A stretch of DNA of 64,000 nucleotides, from assembly GCA_036346395.1 (NCBI GenBank), contig CM070604.1, positions 32,267,662-32,331,661 of the forward strand. The letters run 5' to 3'. The number at the start of each line of letters is the position of its first letter. Position 1 is the stretch's first letter. This document shows positions 34,607 through 47,024 of this stretch, piece by piece. This stretch comes from Hsuehochloa calcarea. Its lineage: Eukaryota > Streptophyta > Magnoliopsida > Poales > Poaceae. The notes below the pieces were generated by a model. That model worked only from the letters and a program-made list of their open reading frames with translations, was not told the DNA's origin and did no database searches. A program made the position numbers and the translations under genes.

Positions 34607-35060
34607 GTCTTGGGCTACGATCTGCGCCGCCATACTTCCACCAATTCCTATTCGACTTGATTTGACAGCTCTCTCTATATTTGTTGGTTTCATCATCTTC
34701 TTCGTCGTGTTGCCGTGGTCGACTTCGTTCCTGCACCTTGTGCCTTATGGACTGTCGCACGACACTGGTTGGGAGAAGACCTTTTGTCGACATATTTTCC
34801 AAGAGCAGCATGCTACGATGACATTATGAAGACTCAGATTTTGAATTTTCATATTTTAGTGTCAACCCTTTCCAAATGCAATGCTATTGCATACGCCTTG
34901 CATTTGAGGGGGGGTGTTAGAGATATATTAGAGATAAGGTATTAGAGATATGTTAGAGATAGAATCTATCTCTAACATATCCTTATCTCTATCTTGTACT
35001 CCTATATATACCGCCCTTTGGGCCTCTCTTCAATACACACAATCAATTCATAACAGTTGT

Positions 35061-35724
35061 TAACACCAAGTGTTGTAGTACTTTATTATACTCTCTTGTT
35101 TCAATTTTCTTATGAATGCACTATGATTGTGGAATATTGCCAATATCTTTTTTGATTGTTGCAACGACGAAAAATCATAATTTTTTGAACAAGTTTTGTG
35201 TTGAAAATCATAGATATGTTGTATTGTGCACATGGCCTCTAAATCTATTTGATTTTTCTTGAGACACTGATGTTTTTTCACTATTTTTTTCAAGTGGTAA
35301 CTTATTTGTTTTGTCTCCAAATCTCAACTGTTGCACACCTTGTGATGAAATGTTGCGTCGGAGCGTCCGATGGTTTGTCTCCCATCATATGTCCAAACGC
35401 TAGTCCTTCCCTAATTTAGAAGATATGCACTTATATATCTTCTTTAAACTAATGGAACATTAGAAATTAACGTATGGAACATTTTATTTTTTTTATCGAC
35501 AAATCATACAGATCGTGAATTAGATACTTAATTTAAAAGATATTCATGTTTGAATTTTTGAACAAGGAAAAAATTGGTACCTCAGGAAGTGTGCTCATGT
35601 GCGACGACGCAACACATTGTCGGTCTGGTGTTTTCTAGGGCAGCTAGATTTGTGTGTTTGCAGGCTGAGTCTTTTTTTTTCTAGATTACAACCTTGGATC
35701 TACGCGCCTGCACACCACAACACA
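35061..35724. other. Intergenic stretch between two LTR elements
   Basis: AT-rich DNA with TTGTTGCAACGACG-like and GTTGCGTCGGAGCGTCCGATGG phrases typical of old DNA-transposon ends in rice. No boundaries could be fixed. Confidence 0.35.
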
Positions 35725-37474
35725 AGCACTGTAACACTTTGGCTATTCGGAAGTCAAGATATTACCTAAAGAACTATCATACAACCAAATTGCGAAAGAA
35801 TTTAAACTGTAACTCCTCTAAGAACATATAGAGACCAACTTTAATAGTAGCATGGCGGGAATAAGGACTGAATTTCATCAGAATATAATCAGGGAGTAAT
35901 TTAAACAAGCCACTAGCAGTAATAAACAAGAAACAGAACATGGAGTGAAACATCACGCCGTCTTAAATTTATTTAGTACAGTTCCTCGGTTAACAAATGG
36001 AAAGCATAATCAAGCTTATTAACGAAAGTAGATTATGGTGAACTGTGTGACAAGTGCTTGTCTACTCCCTCCCAATATTGCCATCATCAACGTTCACCTA
36101 AATAAATACAGAAAACAAGAATGAGTCGAAACTCAGCAAGTACAGTAAACAATTAAACATACCATGATATGAACAAGTCAATCTCAATACGAATTATGAA
36201 TTAATATCTGAAAGCTTATGTGTATGAATGGAATAAATGGAATGAATGGATGCATTAGAAGTAATGGACTGCACACATGCTCATACCGGTATAGCGAGTG
36301 AGACACCCGTCGTGTTCACTTAAGCCCGTACTTAACAAAGCCCGGGGACCCAATTACCGTATGAAGAACGTTTCATACGGGTGTCCGAAACTGCCCACAT
36401 TGAAATGGTGGGTCTTACATGCCCATACTGGAGTTGATGTGATGCGGGGTGCCCGATCTTCTCGACGTAGAACCTCTCGATAACTTGTGTATCCTGACGA
36501 ACCACCAGCTGATCCCCCGCGCCAATGCACGGACTTGCAACTCTATGGAAAATTCGCCCAAACACACACTTGATTGGATCCTCGCTGACCACAAGCGAAG
36601 ATCGTCGAACCCTCAATTCCCAACGGAAAAGCAAGAACGACCACTTGTTCTCAATGCCCAATTCCCTCTGTTTTGGCTATAAGCACAACATGAGAATCAA
36701 GCAAAAGCTTTGAAAATATATTAAACGTGGTCTGAGGTTAGAATGGGGGTCTACCCCTCTATATATAGTGCCCCTACTCCTCCTCATGGCTGGCTAAGAG
36801 GCCCTACTCCTATTCTAATTCGGATTTGGAGTCCTACTCGAATTCCGACACATTCCAAAACAGAAAAGGAAACCCTGATTTTACAACCGTCACATTGATT
36901 CGATCATATCTTTTGATCCAGAAGGAATTTCGAAGTGAGGCAGGATCCGTTGGATCGGGCTTGAAGTTAGCTTTCCAACAAGCCCAAGAACACTCGAATC
37001 GAACTCCGTTTGTAAAAGTTATGGCCGTTTTAATCCGGACTGTCCTGCTGATTCCGAATCCGAATTTGAGGCTGATTCCGAATCCGAATTGAATTATGAG
37101 TTGATTCCGAATTTGAATTTTGTTGGGCTTGTGGAAGTTTCGAATTTGACTTGGATTCTTGGACTTCTCTTCCCTTGCTTGTCTCCCACGAGCTTCTCCT
37201 CCATTGTGATGGCCTTTCTTCAAGAACAACCTCATATCCTTCATCTCCGTTTATTATTGAATCTTCCAATCTGAGCACAAGCAAAACACTAGTTTTAGGT
37301 AGTATGAAATTCTCATCTAAATTAAAAGGAAATTCAAAGAATGATTCACTGTTGGATAAGCTTCTCTTGTTTTTCAACTCTCTTAGTAAGCTCATATTGT
37401 TCTGAGGTATTTAATGAAGTGAAAATATTATATGAAACAACATAGCTAAGGATGTCCGCATCATACTCCCTTTC

Positions 37475-39460
37475 TTAAAAAAAAGCCGTCCTCGGCTTTT
37501 GATAGCCTGAAAATGTGCTAGACGAAGAAAACAACGTATATGCATGGTATATGTATTTATCATCCAAACAAGTTCCGTGTAGCGCATGATGATTTGCCGA
37601 ACATGATATAAACAAAGAGAACAACGTATATACGTGATATATGTATGAATCAATTGTTGTGTTATTCGCATTGTTTTGCGCAATCGATAGCTTGAAATCA
37701 CATTTCAAATTGCACAACTGGCTCATATGATAAAATTTCACCTTCCCAATATCAAAGTCAAGTAAAGTGGGTGAAAACAGATTGATACCATTCCATGCTT
37801 CAACTGCGCTACTCTGATTAGTTATACAATTAAGAGATAAACAAGTAGGCATCATATTGCGTTCTAAACAATAGACACTTGTATTTAAACCCATCTTAAA
37901 GAGACCGTGACATTGCTCAATAGGTGGTTTGCGCAAAACATGTAATTTCAAATAAACAAGATTATCACAGGTAATGCATATTCGATAAACTTGAAACATG
38001 TTGTTGTCTACACCAAAATCTCCGATCAAATTGAATTTATATGTGTGTACGTAGCTATTTACTAGTGATCTTAAATGTGAAATTTCAAGAACCTTCTTAA
38101 TAATACTAACTACCTCTTTTGGTTTATCGAATATGATATGACACAAAAAATTATTAAGGGATATTCTAGTAAGAACTTCTGTATGAGTAATCAATTCCAT
38201 ATTATGCAAATTAAGCATATCAAATTTAGAACTTGGAATCATCAAAGGAATAATGGAGTTCTTAGTTTTACGCACCTTGTCTTGATGATATATCGATTTA
38301 GTACCAATAGTGTTATCTTTGTCGTCCTCCTCAGTTGATGTAGGTGCCACGGGTATCGTAATGTCATCATGTAACGACGGAGTATCATGTGTTCCCTCTC
38401 CAACCATGGTTATATCTTCATCTTTCTCTTCCAATGGTGAGGGCTCTGGAATATCCAACTCCTTATTTGCTTGGTCCACCTGCACAATGTGTGATACAAC
38501 ACTAAAAATAGAGGGTAAGTTGTTAGGTTCAAAAATAATCTTACTTGTCCTATCATCTATCTCTCCCTTTTCTTTTGGTGTATCTCTCACACTCTCAATT
38601 GGGATGCTCTCAACCTCGCATATGGTGGACTCACACAGCTCACTCTTTTTATCACTCTCACTCAATTTGGTTATATGGCTCTCATTCTCACATGGGTTTT
38701 GATTCATCTCATCCTTGTAAGACCGTGGGCCAGCAAGGGCACAACTACCACCAACCACGACCTCCTCACGTGTTGCGGGTTGTGACGGGGCAGCACTACT
38801 CATCACCTCGGTCGAAGAAAAATTCTCATGCTCCTTCTCAAGTGACACACCAGTGGATGAATTAGAACTAAAGAGCCGGCACAGATTTAATTGATGTGCT
38901 TGAACGTGTTTAAGTCTCTTTTCTGCCTTCATAGCAAATTTCACAAGATCTTGCAGACTACGAAAATATTCATCTTGAAGTGCAGCAACGATCTGATAAT
39001 TCAAGCCTGCTTTGAAATATGCCTTTTCTTGATATGCACTAGTGATATTGGCACGGCGCATTGCATAGTTCAACTCAATATAGTAATCTTTGACAACTTT
39101 GCATCCTTGTTTAATGCTCTCCACGTGTCGTAGTAGTTCCCGCTCATAATAGGATGAAACAAATTCTCTTCTCATGATGATTTTTAAACAGACCCAAGAT
39201 GTAATGAATCGTTTTCCACCTAGTTGTTGCCACCAACTAGAGGCATAGTCCGTAAAAAACAAAGTGGCCACTCTCACTTCCTTGGCTTCTGATTCGAACT
39301 TATGGGATTCAAGCTCGAACTCCATGTCTTGTACCCACTCAAGGTACTCCTCTGGATCATTACTACCATAGAAGGGAAGATACGTATACTCGCGATCTGC
39401 CTTTGTTAGCAGCAAAGCAACGAATATGTATGTAGGTGTATGTGTATATGTAGAGGTCAC
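37475..39460 (-). CDS. 661-residue gag-like protein of the non-autonomous element, copy 1 (intact)
   Basis: A single uninterrupted reading frame. The N-terminal part (about 25-200) is a retrotransposon gag domain: DREYTYLPFYGSNDPEEYLE, SSWWQQLGGKRF, EFVSSYYERELLRHVESIKQ and KVVKDYYIELNYAMRR are recognisable family-type signatures. The middle (about 230-400) is acidic and serine-rich with low complexity. The C-terminal part (about 410-661) matches nothing I know and has several Cys and His but no CCHC knuckle. No protease, RT, RNase H or integrase follows; the frame ends 11 bp before the LTR. Replication would need enzymes from another element. The start used is the first ATG of the frame; a ~1-kb leader with a long A/G tract precedes it. 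Confidence 0.8.
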   Translation of the reverse strand: MTSTYTHTPTYIFVALLLTKADREYTYLPFYGSNDPEEYLEWVQDMEFELESHKFESEAKEVRVATLFFTDYASSWWQQLGGKRFITSWVCLKIIMRREFVSSYYERELLRHVESIKQGCKVVKDYYIELNYAMRRANITSAYQEKAYFKAGLNYQIVAALQDEYFRSLQDLVKFAMKAEKRLKHVQAHQLNLCRLFSSNSSTGVSLEKEHENFSSTEVMSSAAPSQPATREEVVVGGSCALAGPRSYKDEMNQNPCENESHITKLSESDKKSELCESTICEVESIPIESVRDTPKEKGEIDDRTSKIIFEPNNLPSIFSVVSHIVQVDQANKELDIPEPSPLEEKDEDITMVGEGTHDTPSLHDDITIPVAPTSTEEDDKDNTIGTKSIYHQDKVRKTKNSIIPLMIPSSKFDMLNLHNMELITHTEVLTRISLNNFLCHIIFDKPKEVVSIIKKVLEISHLRSLVNSYVHTYKFNLIGDFGVDNNMFQVYRICITCDNLVYLKLHVLRKPPIEQCHGLFKMGLNTSVYCLERNMMPTCLSLNCITNQSSAVEAWNGINLFSPTLLDFDIGKVKFYHMSQLCNLKCDFKLSIAQNNANNTTIDSYIYHVYTLFSLFISCSANHHALHGTCLDDKYIYHAYTLFSSSSTFSGYQKPRTAFF

Positions 39461-39951
39461 TCAACTCACAATCCTAACAAGGTAAAGTTTCTTTACCGTT
39501 CCGAAAGGAATTAAGATCAACAATACTTACACTTGAGCGTGGGAACCACAAGGTGATGTGTGAGCGAATTTCAAGAGCAAGTCAAAGCATGACAACGGGT
39601 GTTTTGTGGAGTTTGGTATGGATACCTACTTAATTTGAAAATTCTAGGTATTGTAAGGCTAAGTAAATATCCAAACTAGAATTCAATGCCTAATTGCCGA
39701 TCACAAAGATATAAGTGAAAATCAAAACAACTCACACGCAAAGATATTGGAACTTAGTGCAATCAAGGAATGAGCTATGTAAGATATAAGTGAAGAACAA
39801 AATAGCTCGTATTGCACAAGTTATAGAAAGACGCTAGCTAGTTGCAAATAATAAAATTAGGGCACAAGATTGCACAAAATATTGATATTCTAACAATTGA
39901 ATCAAGAATGAGTGGGGATTTTCGCTCAAGTTTATGGTTCGGCTATGCGCT

Positions 39952-40034
39952 TTCTTTTTCCTTTTCTCTTTTCTCTTTTCTCTTTTCTTTTTTTTTCTTC
40001 TTTCTTTTTTTTCTCTTTTTCCTTCTTTTTTTTG
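39952..40034. repeat. Long pyrimidine tract (purine on the element's sense strand), copy 1
   Basis: About 80 bp of almost pure C/T (TTTTCTCTTTTC-type) in the leader of the gag-only element. An almost identical tract is at 43940-44024 in copy 2. Confidence 0.9.
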
Positions 40035-41475
40035 AACTATGGCCAAAATTCTTGTTCAACAAAAAATGAGCAAAAATTATTTCCCACCCTTTGATCTTTG
40101 AACAATTGCAATAATACAAATATTAATGTGCAGCCCTAAGCAACGATTTAGCTAGTCTTAAATAGGTTCAAAGTATTCGCAAAGGATTGAAAGGTTCACA
40201 AAGGAAAAATTGGTTTCTCACTTTTTTTGTTTTTTTTATAAACACGACTAAAAAATAAAACTAGGTTCAAATAAAAAGCAACGCAAAAGAATTCAAGATC
40301 AGCAAACTAAACTTGATTCTAATGGACAAAAACTTAACAAAACTCACTAGAATAACAAATTAAATACTACGGCTGATTTTTTTGTATGACTTTTTCGTGT
40401 ATGGGAAAAAAAAGATAACTGGATAAAGATCCTACCGAGTCAACGGAGCTCTGATACCACCTGATGCGGGGTGCCCGATCTTCTCGACGTAGAACCTCTC
40501 GATAACTTGTGTATCCTGACGAACCACCAGCTGATCCCCCGCGCCAATGCACGGACTTGCAACTCTATGGAAAATTAACCCAAACACACACTTGATTGGA
40601 TCCTCGCTGACCACAAGCGAAGATCGTCGAACCCTCAATTCCCAACGGAAAAAGCAAGAACGACCACTTGTTCTCAATGCCCAATTCCCTCTGTTTTGGC
40701 TATAAGCACAACAGGAGAATCAAGCAAAAGCTTTGAAAATATATTAAACGTGGTCTGAGGTTACAATGGGGGTCTACCCCTCTATATATAGTGCCCCTAC
40801 TCCTCCTCATGGCTGGCCAAGAGGCCCTACTCCTATTCTAATTCGGATTTGGAGTCCTACTCGAATTCCGACACATTCCAAAACAGAAAAGGAAACCCTG
40901 ATTTTACAACCGTCACATTGATTCGATCATATCTTTTGATCCAGAAGGAATTTCGGAGTGAGAGAGGATCCGTTGGATCGGGCTTGAAGTTAGCTTTCCA
41001 ACAAGCCCAAGAACACTCGAATCGGACTCCGTTTGTAAAAGTTATGACCGTTTTAATCCGGACTGTCCTGCTGATTCCGAATCCGAATTGAATTATGAGT
41101 TGATTCCGAATTTGAATTTTGTTGGGCTTGTGGAAGTTTCGAATTTGACTTGGATTCTTGGACTTCTCTTACCTTGCTTGTCTCCCACGAGCTTCTCCTC
41201 CATTGTGATGGCCTTTCTTCAAGAACAACCTCATATCCTTCATCTCCGTTTATTATTGAATCTTCCAATCTGAGCACAAGCAAAACACTAGTTTTAGGTA
41301 GTATGAAATTCTCATCTAAATTAAAAGGAAATTCGGTGAATGCAGTTCACTGTTGGATAAGCTTCTCTTGTTTTTCAACTCTCTTAGTAAGCTCATATTG
41401 TTCTGAGGTATTTAATGAAGTGAAAATATTATATGAAACAACATAGCTAAGGATGTCCGCATCATACTCCCTTTC

Positions 41476-43453
41476 TTAAAAAAAAGCCGTCCTCGGCTTT
41501 TGATAGCCTGAAAATGTGCTAGACGAAGAAAACAACGTATATGCATGGTATATGTATTTATCATCCAAACAAGTTCCGTGTAGCGCATGATGATTTGCCG
41601 AACATGATATAAACAAAGAGAACAACGTATATACGTGATATATGTATGAATCAATTGTTGTGTTATTCGCATTGTTTTGCGCAATCGATAGCTTGAAATC
41701 ACATTTCAAATTGCACAACTGGCTCATATGATAAAATTTCACCTTCCCAATATCAAAGTCAAGTAAAGTGGGTGAAAACAGATTGATACCATTCCATGCT
41801 TCAACTGCGCTACTCTGATTAGTTATACAATTAAGAGATAAACAAGTAGGCATCATATTGCGTTCTAAACAATAGACACTTGTATTTAAACCCATCTTAA
41901 AGAGACCGTGACATTGCTCAATAGGTGGTTTGCAAAACATGTAATTTCAAATAAACAAGATTATCACAGGTAATGCATATTCGATAAACTTGAAACATGT
42001 TGTTGTCTACACCAAAATCTCCGATCAAATTGAATTTATATGTGTGTACGTAGCTATTTACTAGTGATCTTAAATGTGAAATTTCAAGAACCTTCTTAAT
42101 AATACTAACTACCTCTTTTGGTTTATCGAATATGATATGACACAAAAAATTATTAAGGGATATTCTAGTAAGAACTTCTGTATGAGTAATCAATTCCATA
42201 TTATGCAAATTAAGCATATCAAATTTAGAACTTGGAATCATCAAAGGAATAATGGAGTTCTTAGTTTTACGCACCTTGTCTTGATGATATATCGATTTAG
42301 TACCAATAGTGTTATCTTTGTCGTCCTCCTCAGTTGATGTAGGTGCCACGGGTATCGTAATGTCATCATGTAACGACGGAGTATCATGTGTTCCCTCTCC
42401 AACCATGGTTATATCTTCATCTTTCTCTTCCAATGGTGAGGGCTCTGGAATATCCAACTCCTTATTTGCTTGGTCCACCTGCACAATGTGTGATACAACA
42501 CTAAAAATAGAGGGTAAGTTGTTAGGTTCAAAAATAATCTTACTTGTCCTATCATCTATCTCTCCCTTTTCTTTTGGTGTATCTCTCACACTCTCAATTG
42601 GGATGCTCTCAACCTCGCATATGGTGGACTCACACAGCTCACTCTTTTTATCACTCTCACTCAATTTGGTTATATGGCTCTCATTCTCACATGGGTTTTG
42701 ATTCATCTCATCCTTGTAAGACCGTGGGCCAGCAAGGGCACAACTACCACCAACCACGACCTCCTCACGTGTTGCGGGTTGTGACGGGCAAAGACTACTC
42801 ATCACCTCGGTCGAAGAAAAATTCTCATGCTCCTTCTCAAGTGACACACCAAAGATGAATTAGAACTAAAGAGCCAAGCAGATTTAATTGATGTGCTTGA
42901 GCGTGTTTAAGTCTCTTTTACGCCTTCATAGCAAATTTCACAAGATCTTGCGGACTACGAAAATATTCATCTTGAAGTGCGAACGATCGATAATTCAAGC
43001 TCGCTTTGAAATATGCCTTTTCTTGATATGCACTAGTGATATTGGCACGGCGCATTGCATAGTTCAACTCAATATAGTAATCTTTGACAACTTTGCATCC
43101 TTGTTTAATGCTCTCCACGTGTCGTAGTAGTTCCCGCTCATAATAGGATGAAACAAATTCTCTTCTCATGATGATTTTTAAATGCACCCAAGATGTAATG
43201 AATCGTTTTCCACCTAGTTGTTGCCACCAACTAGAGGCATAGTCCGTAAAAACAAAGTGGCCACTCTCACTTCCTTGGCTTCTGATTCGAACTTATGGGA
43301 TTCAAGCTCGAACTCCATGTCTTGTACCCACTCAAGGTACTCCTCTGGATCATTACTACCATAGAAGGGAAGATACGTATACTCGCGATCTGCCTTTGTT
43401 AGCAGCAAAGCAACGAATATGTATGTAGGTGTATGTGTATATGTAGAGGTCAC
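41476..43453 (-). pseudogene. Copy 2 of the gag-like ORF, broken by small changes
   Basis: Same protein as at 37475-39460, but split into frames 43453-43214, 43187-42918, 42847-41918 and 41940-41476. The breaks are indels of one to a few bases (for example near 43250, 42980, 42855 and 41933), many at CAG/CTG triplets of copy 1. Confidence 0.88.
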
Positions 43454-46400
43454 TCAACTCACAATCCTAACAAGGTAAAGTTTCTTTACTGTCCAAAAAA
43501 TTAAGATCAACAATACTTACACTTGAGTATGCGGAACCACAAGGTGATGTGTGAGCGAATTTCAAGAGCAAGTCAAAGCATGACAACGGGTGTTTTGTGG
43601 AGTTTGGTATGGATACCTACTTAATTTGAAAATTCTAGGTATTGTAAGGCTAAGTAAATATCCAAACTAGAATTCAATGCCTAATTGCCGATCACAAAGA
43701 TATAAGTGAAAATCAAAACAACTCACACGCAAAGATATTGGAACTTAGTGCAATCAAGGAATGAGCTATGTAAGATATAAGTGAAGAACAAAATAGCTCG
43801 TATTGCACAAGTTATAGAAAGACGCTAGCTAGTTGCAAATAATAAAATTAGGGCACAAGATTGCACAAAATATTGATATTCTAACAATTGAATCAAGAAT
43901 GAGTGGGATTTTCGCTCAAGTTTATGGTTCGGCTATGCGCTTTCTTTTTCCTTTTCTCTTTTCTCTTTTCTCTTTTCTTTTTTTTTCTTCTTTCTTTTTT
44001 TTCTCTTTTTCCTTCTTTTTTTTGAACTATGGCCAAAATTCTTGTTCAACAAAAAATGAGCAAAAATTATTTCCCACCCTTTGATCTTTGAACAATTGCA
44101 ATAATACAAATATTAATGTGCAGCCCTAAGCAACGATTTAGCTAGTCTTAAATAGGTTCAAAGTATTCGCAAAGGATTGAAAGGTTCACAAAGGAAAAAT
44201 TGGTTTATCACTTTTTTGGTTTTTTTTATAAACACGACTAAAAAATAAAACTAGGTTCAAATAAAAAGCAACGCAAAAGAATTCAAGATCAGCAAACTAA
44301 ACTTGATTCTAATGGACAAAAACTTAACAAAACTCACTAGAATAACAAATTAAATACTACGGCTGATTTTTTTTGTATGACTTTTTCGTGTATGGGAAAA
44401 AAAGATAATCGGATAAAGATCCTACCGAGTCAGCTGAGCTCGATACCACGATGCGGGTGCCCGATCTTCTCGACGTAGAACCTCTCGATAACTTGTGTAT
44501 CCTGACGAACCACCAGCTGATCCCCGCGCCAATGCACGGACTTGCAACTCTATGGAAAATTCACCCAAACACACACTTGATTGGATCCTCGCTGACCACA
44601 AGCGAAGATCGTCGAACCCTCAATTCCCAACGGAAAAAGCAAGAACGACCACTTGTTCTCAATGCCCAATTCCCTCTGTTTTGGCTATAAGCACAACAGG
44701 AGAATCAAGCAAAAGCTTTGAAAATATATTAAACGTGGTGCGAGGTTACAATGGGGTCTACCCTCTATATATAGTGCCCTACTCCTCCTCATGGCTGGCC
44801 AAGAGGCCCTACTCCTATTCTAATTCGGATTTGGAGTCCTACTCGAATTCCGACACATTCCAAAACAGAAAAGGAAACCCTGATTTTACAACCGTCACAT
44901 TGATTCGATCATATCTTTTGATCCAGAAGGAATTTCGGAGTGAGAGAGGATCCGTTGGATCGGGCTTGAAGTTAGCTTTCCAACAAGCCCAAGAACACTC
45001 GAATCGGACTCCGTTTGTAAAAGTTATGGCCGTTTTAATCCGGACTGTCCTGCTGATTCCGAATCCGAATTTGAGGCTGATTCCGAATCCGAATTGAATT
45101 ATGAGTTGATTCCGAATTTGAATTTTGTTGGGCTTGTGGAAGTTTCGAATTTGACTTGGATTCTTGGACTTCTCTTCCCTTGCTTGTCTCCCACGAGCTT
45201 CTCCTCCATTGTGATGACCTTTCTTCAAGAACAACCTCATATCCTTCATCTCCGTTTATTATTGAATCTTCCAATCTGAGCACAAGCAAAACACTAGTTT
45301 TAGGTAGTATGAAATTCTCATCTAAATTAAAAGGAAATTCAGTGAACAGATTCACCTGTTGGATAAGCTTCTCTTGTTTTTCAACTCTCTTAGTAAGCTC
45401 ATATTGTTCTGAGGTATTTAATGAAGTAAAAATATTATATGAAACAACATAGCTAAGGATGTCCGCATCATGATGGGTCTTTACAAATCCACTCCCGTGG
45501 AAGGAACATGAACAACACATGAATGGAATGAACATATGCAATGAATATTATCACTTTGTTTCTCATGGATTATCAAATAGGAACGGAATGTATAACATGA
45601 AATATGAACATGGATCATAACATTACCGGCACATCAACCATCAACGAGCATTCAACAGAAAATTAATATATCTTAACACATTGCACTTGCATGTAATGGA
45701 ATATGAATATTGATTAACATCTTTGATTGAAAACGTGGATCATGAAAATATTAGCATGAATACAAACACACATCATTAATCAATGTAAAGGATTTCAATG
45801 TACTTGCCTTTCGCGTTGTGACGCGTTAGCAAGCAATAAAGGTGTGACCACACGCGATGCCTCGCCGCCTACACAAGTATGTTCCCGAAATAAGAATAAC
45901 GTGATATGACATTGCTATCGGTGTTCTACAATATCCGCTGACTACCCAATATAACGCACAGACCCGAATTGAAAACAAACTATCCAGCCAACTTACCGCT
46001 CTACTGGGCAGCAGTACAAGAAAAATCATAATTAATTTTCTGGGACTCGAAACGACATGAAACCAGTACCCAACGAAACTTAACTCCCCAAACTACAAAA
46101 CTCTAGTTTACGGGGTTCATTGAATCAGCAAAAACAATTGGCTAAACATCAGTTGAAAGTACCCGACAGACAACTGTCCAGACTACAAAACAGCAGTAAA
46201 GAAAATGGCATAACTTTCATTTTACAGATCCAATGGAGGTGAACTTTATCAATATGGATAGATTATTAAAAATTATACAATAACCTAGCTGGGTGGAGGT
46301 TCTGAATCCTACATTAACAAGGTCACAATTAAGGGACAAACAGACAGTTCCTTCTCGTTAGACAGACATAACAGCTCGCAAAGAATAATTCATAACTCCT

Positions 46401-47024
46401 AAACCATATGGTGGAATCTCGTGATCTCGGCGGCTATGAAAATATAAAAACCAGGGCTACAAAACTCTAGGAGACGAAATTATCAGATTCTGCATCTAAG
46501 ACGCCGAAACAGGGCGCACAACCCACTGTATATGTTCTGGAATCTAGCAGACAGCATGTCGGTATAATCCTAACCATCAAATCTTCCTTCAAACAGAAGC
46601 AAACTACAAATTAAACTTCTCGTTACCCTTGTAGACCTGTAGGAAGACGCTGAACAAAAACCCACGAAGAGGATCTTCTTCTTTTCCTCCTTTCTCCCCT
46701 TTTCTCCTTGGCCGGCGGCACCCGAAGGGTTCTTCTCCCTCCCTCCCTTTTCTTGGACAGCAGCAATGGGAAGGGGTGATACTGTAGCGACGGCGGTACT
46801 GTAGTAGGAGGAGTGCTACAGTAACCCTAGTGGTTTTGGGTACCCATATTGGGCCAAGGCTTTGGGCCTTTGGCCCAAGATTTAGTCCCCTTCAAGAGAA
46901 ATTCTGAAATCCCTTTTTAATTCTTGATAAAATGGTTGAAATTCAAATATAGTTCTAAAGATTGAACGGGGTATTACATTCTACCCCCCTTAAATAGGAT
47001 TCGACCACGAATCCTCGCAACGAT

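Larger units (their letters stand above)
32528..35055 (+). mobile_element. Small non-autonomous LTR element, 141-bp LTRs, 2.5 kb
   Basis: LTRs at 32528-32668 and 34915-35055 are both 141 bp and differ at only two positions. GTTGT flanks both sides (32523-32527, 35056-35060). The primer site TGGTATCAGAGCATTAGGG directly follows the first LTR (from 32669) and a purine tract (TTTGAGGGGGGG) ends at 34914. The internal region has no gag or pol. LTR length is in the TRIM/SMART size range, and the two differences suggest a recent insertion. Confidence 0.93.
36440..45470 (-). mobile_element. Three-LTR tandem of a gag-only LTR element nested in the gypsy LTR
   Basis: The target duplication TGATG is at 36435-36439 and 45471-45475, and the uninterrupted right gypsy LTR (51459) shows the empty site. 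LTRs are at 36440-37463 (1,024 bp), 40462-41464 (1,003 bp) and about 44449-45470. They begin and end with inverted TGATGCGG / CCGCATCA. Two nearly identical internal regions (37464-40461 and 41465-44448) share the middle LTR. Minus-strand orientation is shown by the primer site TGGTATCAGAGC at 40459-40448 and by the purine tract AAGAAAGGGAGTA next to LTRs 1 and 2. LTR1 and LTR3 carry a 24-bp duplicated CTGATTCCGAATCCGAA motif that LTR2 lacks. One pair of duplications around three LTRs points to unequal recombination rather than two insertions. Confidence 0.93.

Noticed and set aside
38138..38865. Plus-strand ORFs opposite the gag-like frame
   Set aside because: They are shadows of the 661-codon minus-strand frame and recur identically at 42137-42858.
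39834..40094. Phe/Ser-rich plus-strand and Lys/Glu-rich minus-strand ORFs
   Set aside because: They are translations of an ~80-bp pyrimidine/purine tract in the leader of the gag-only element.
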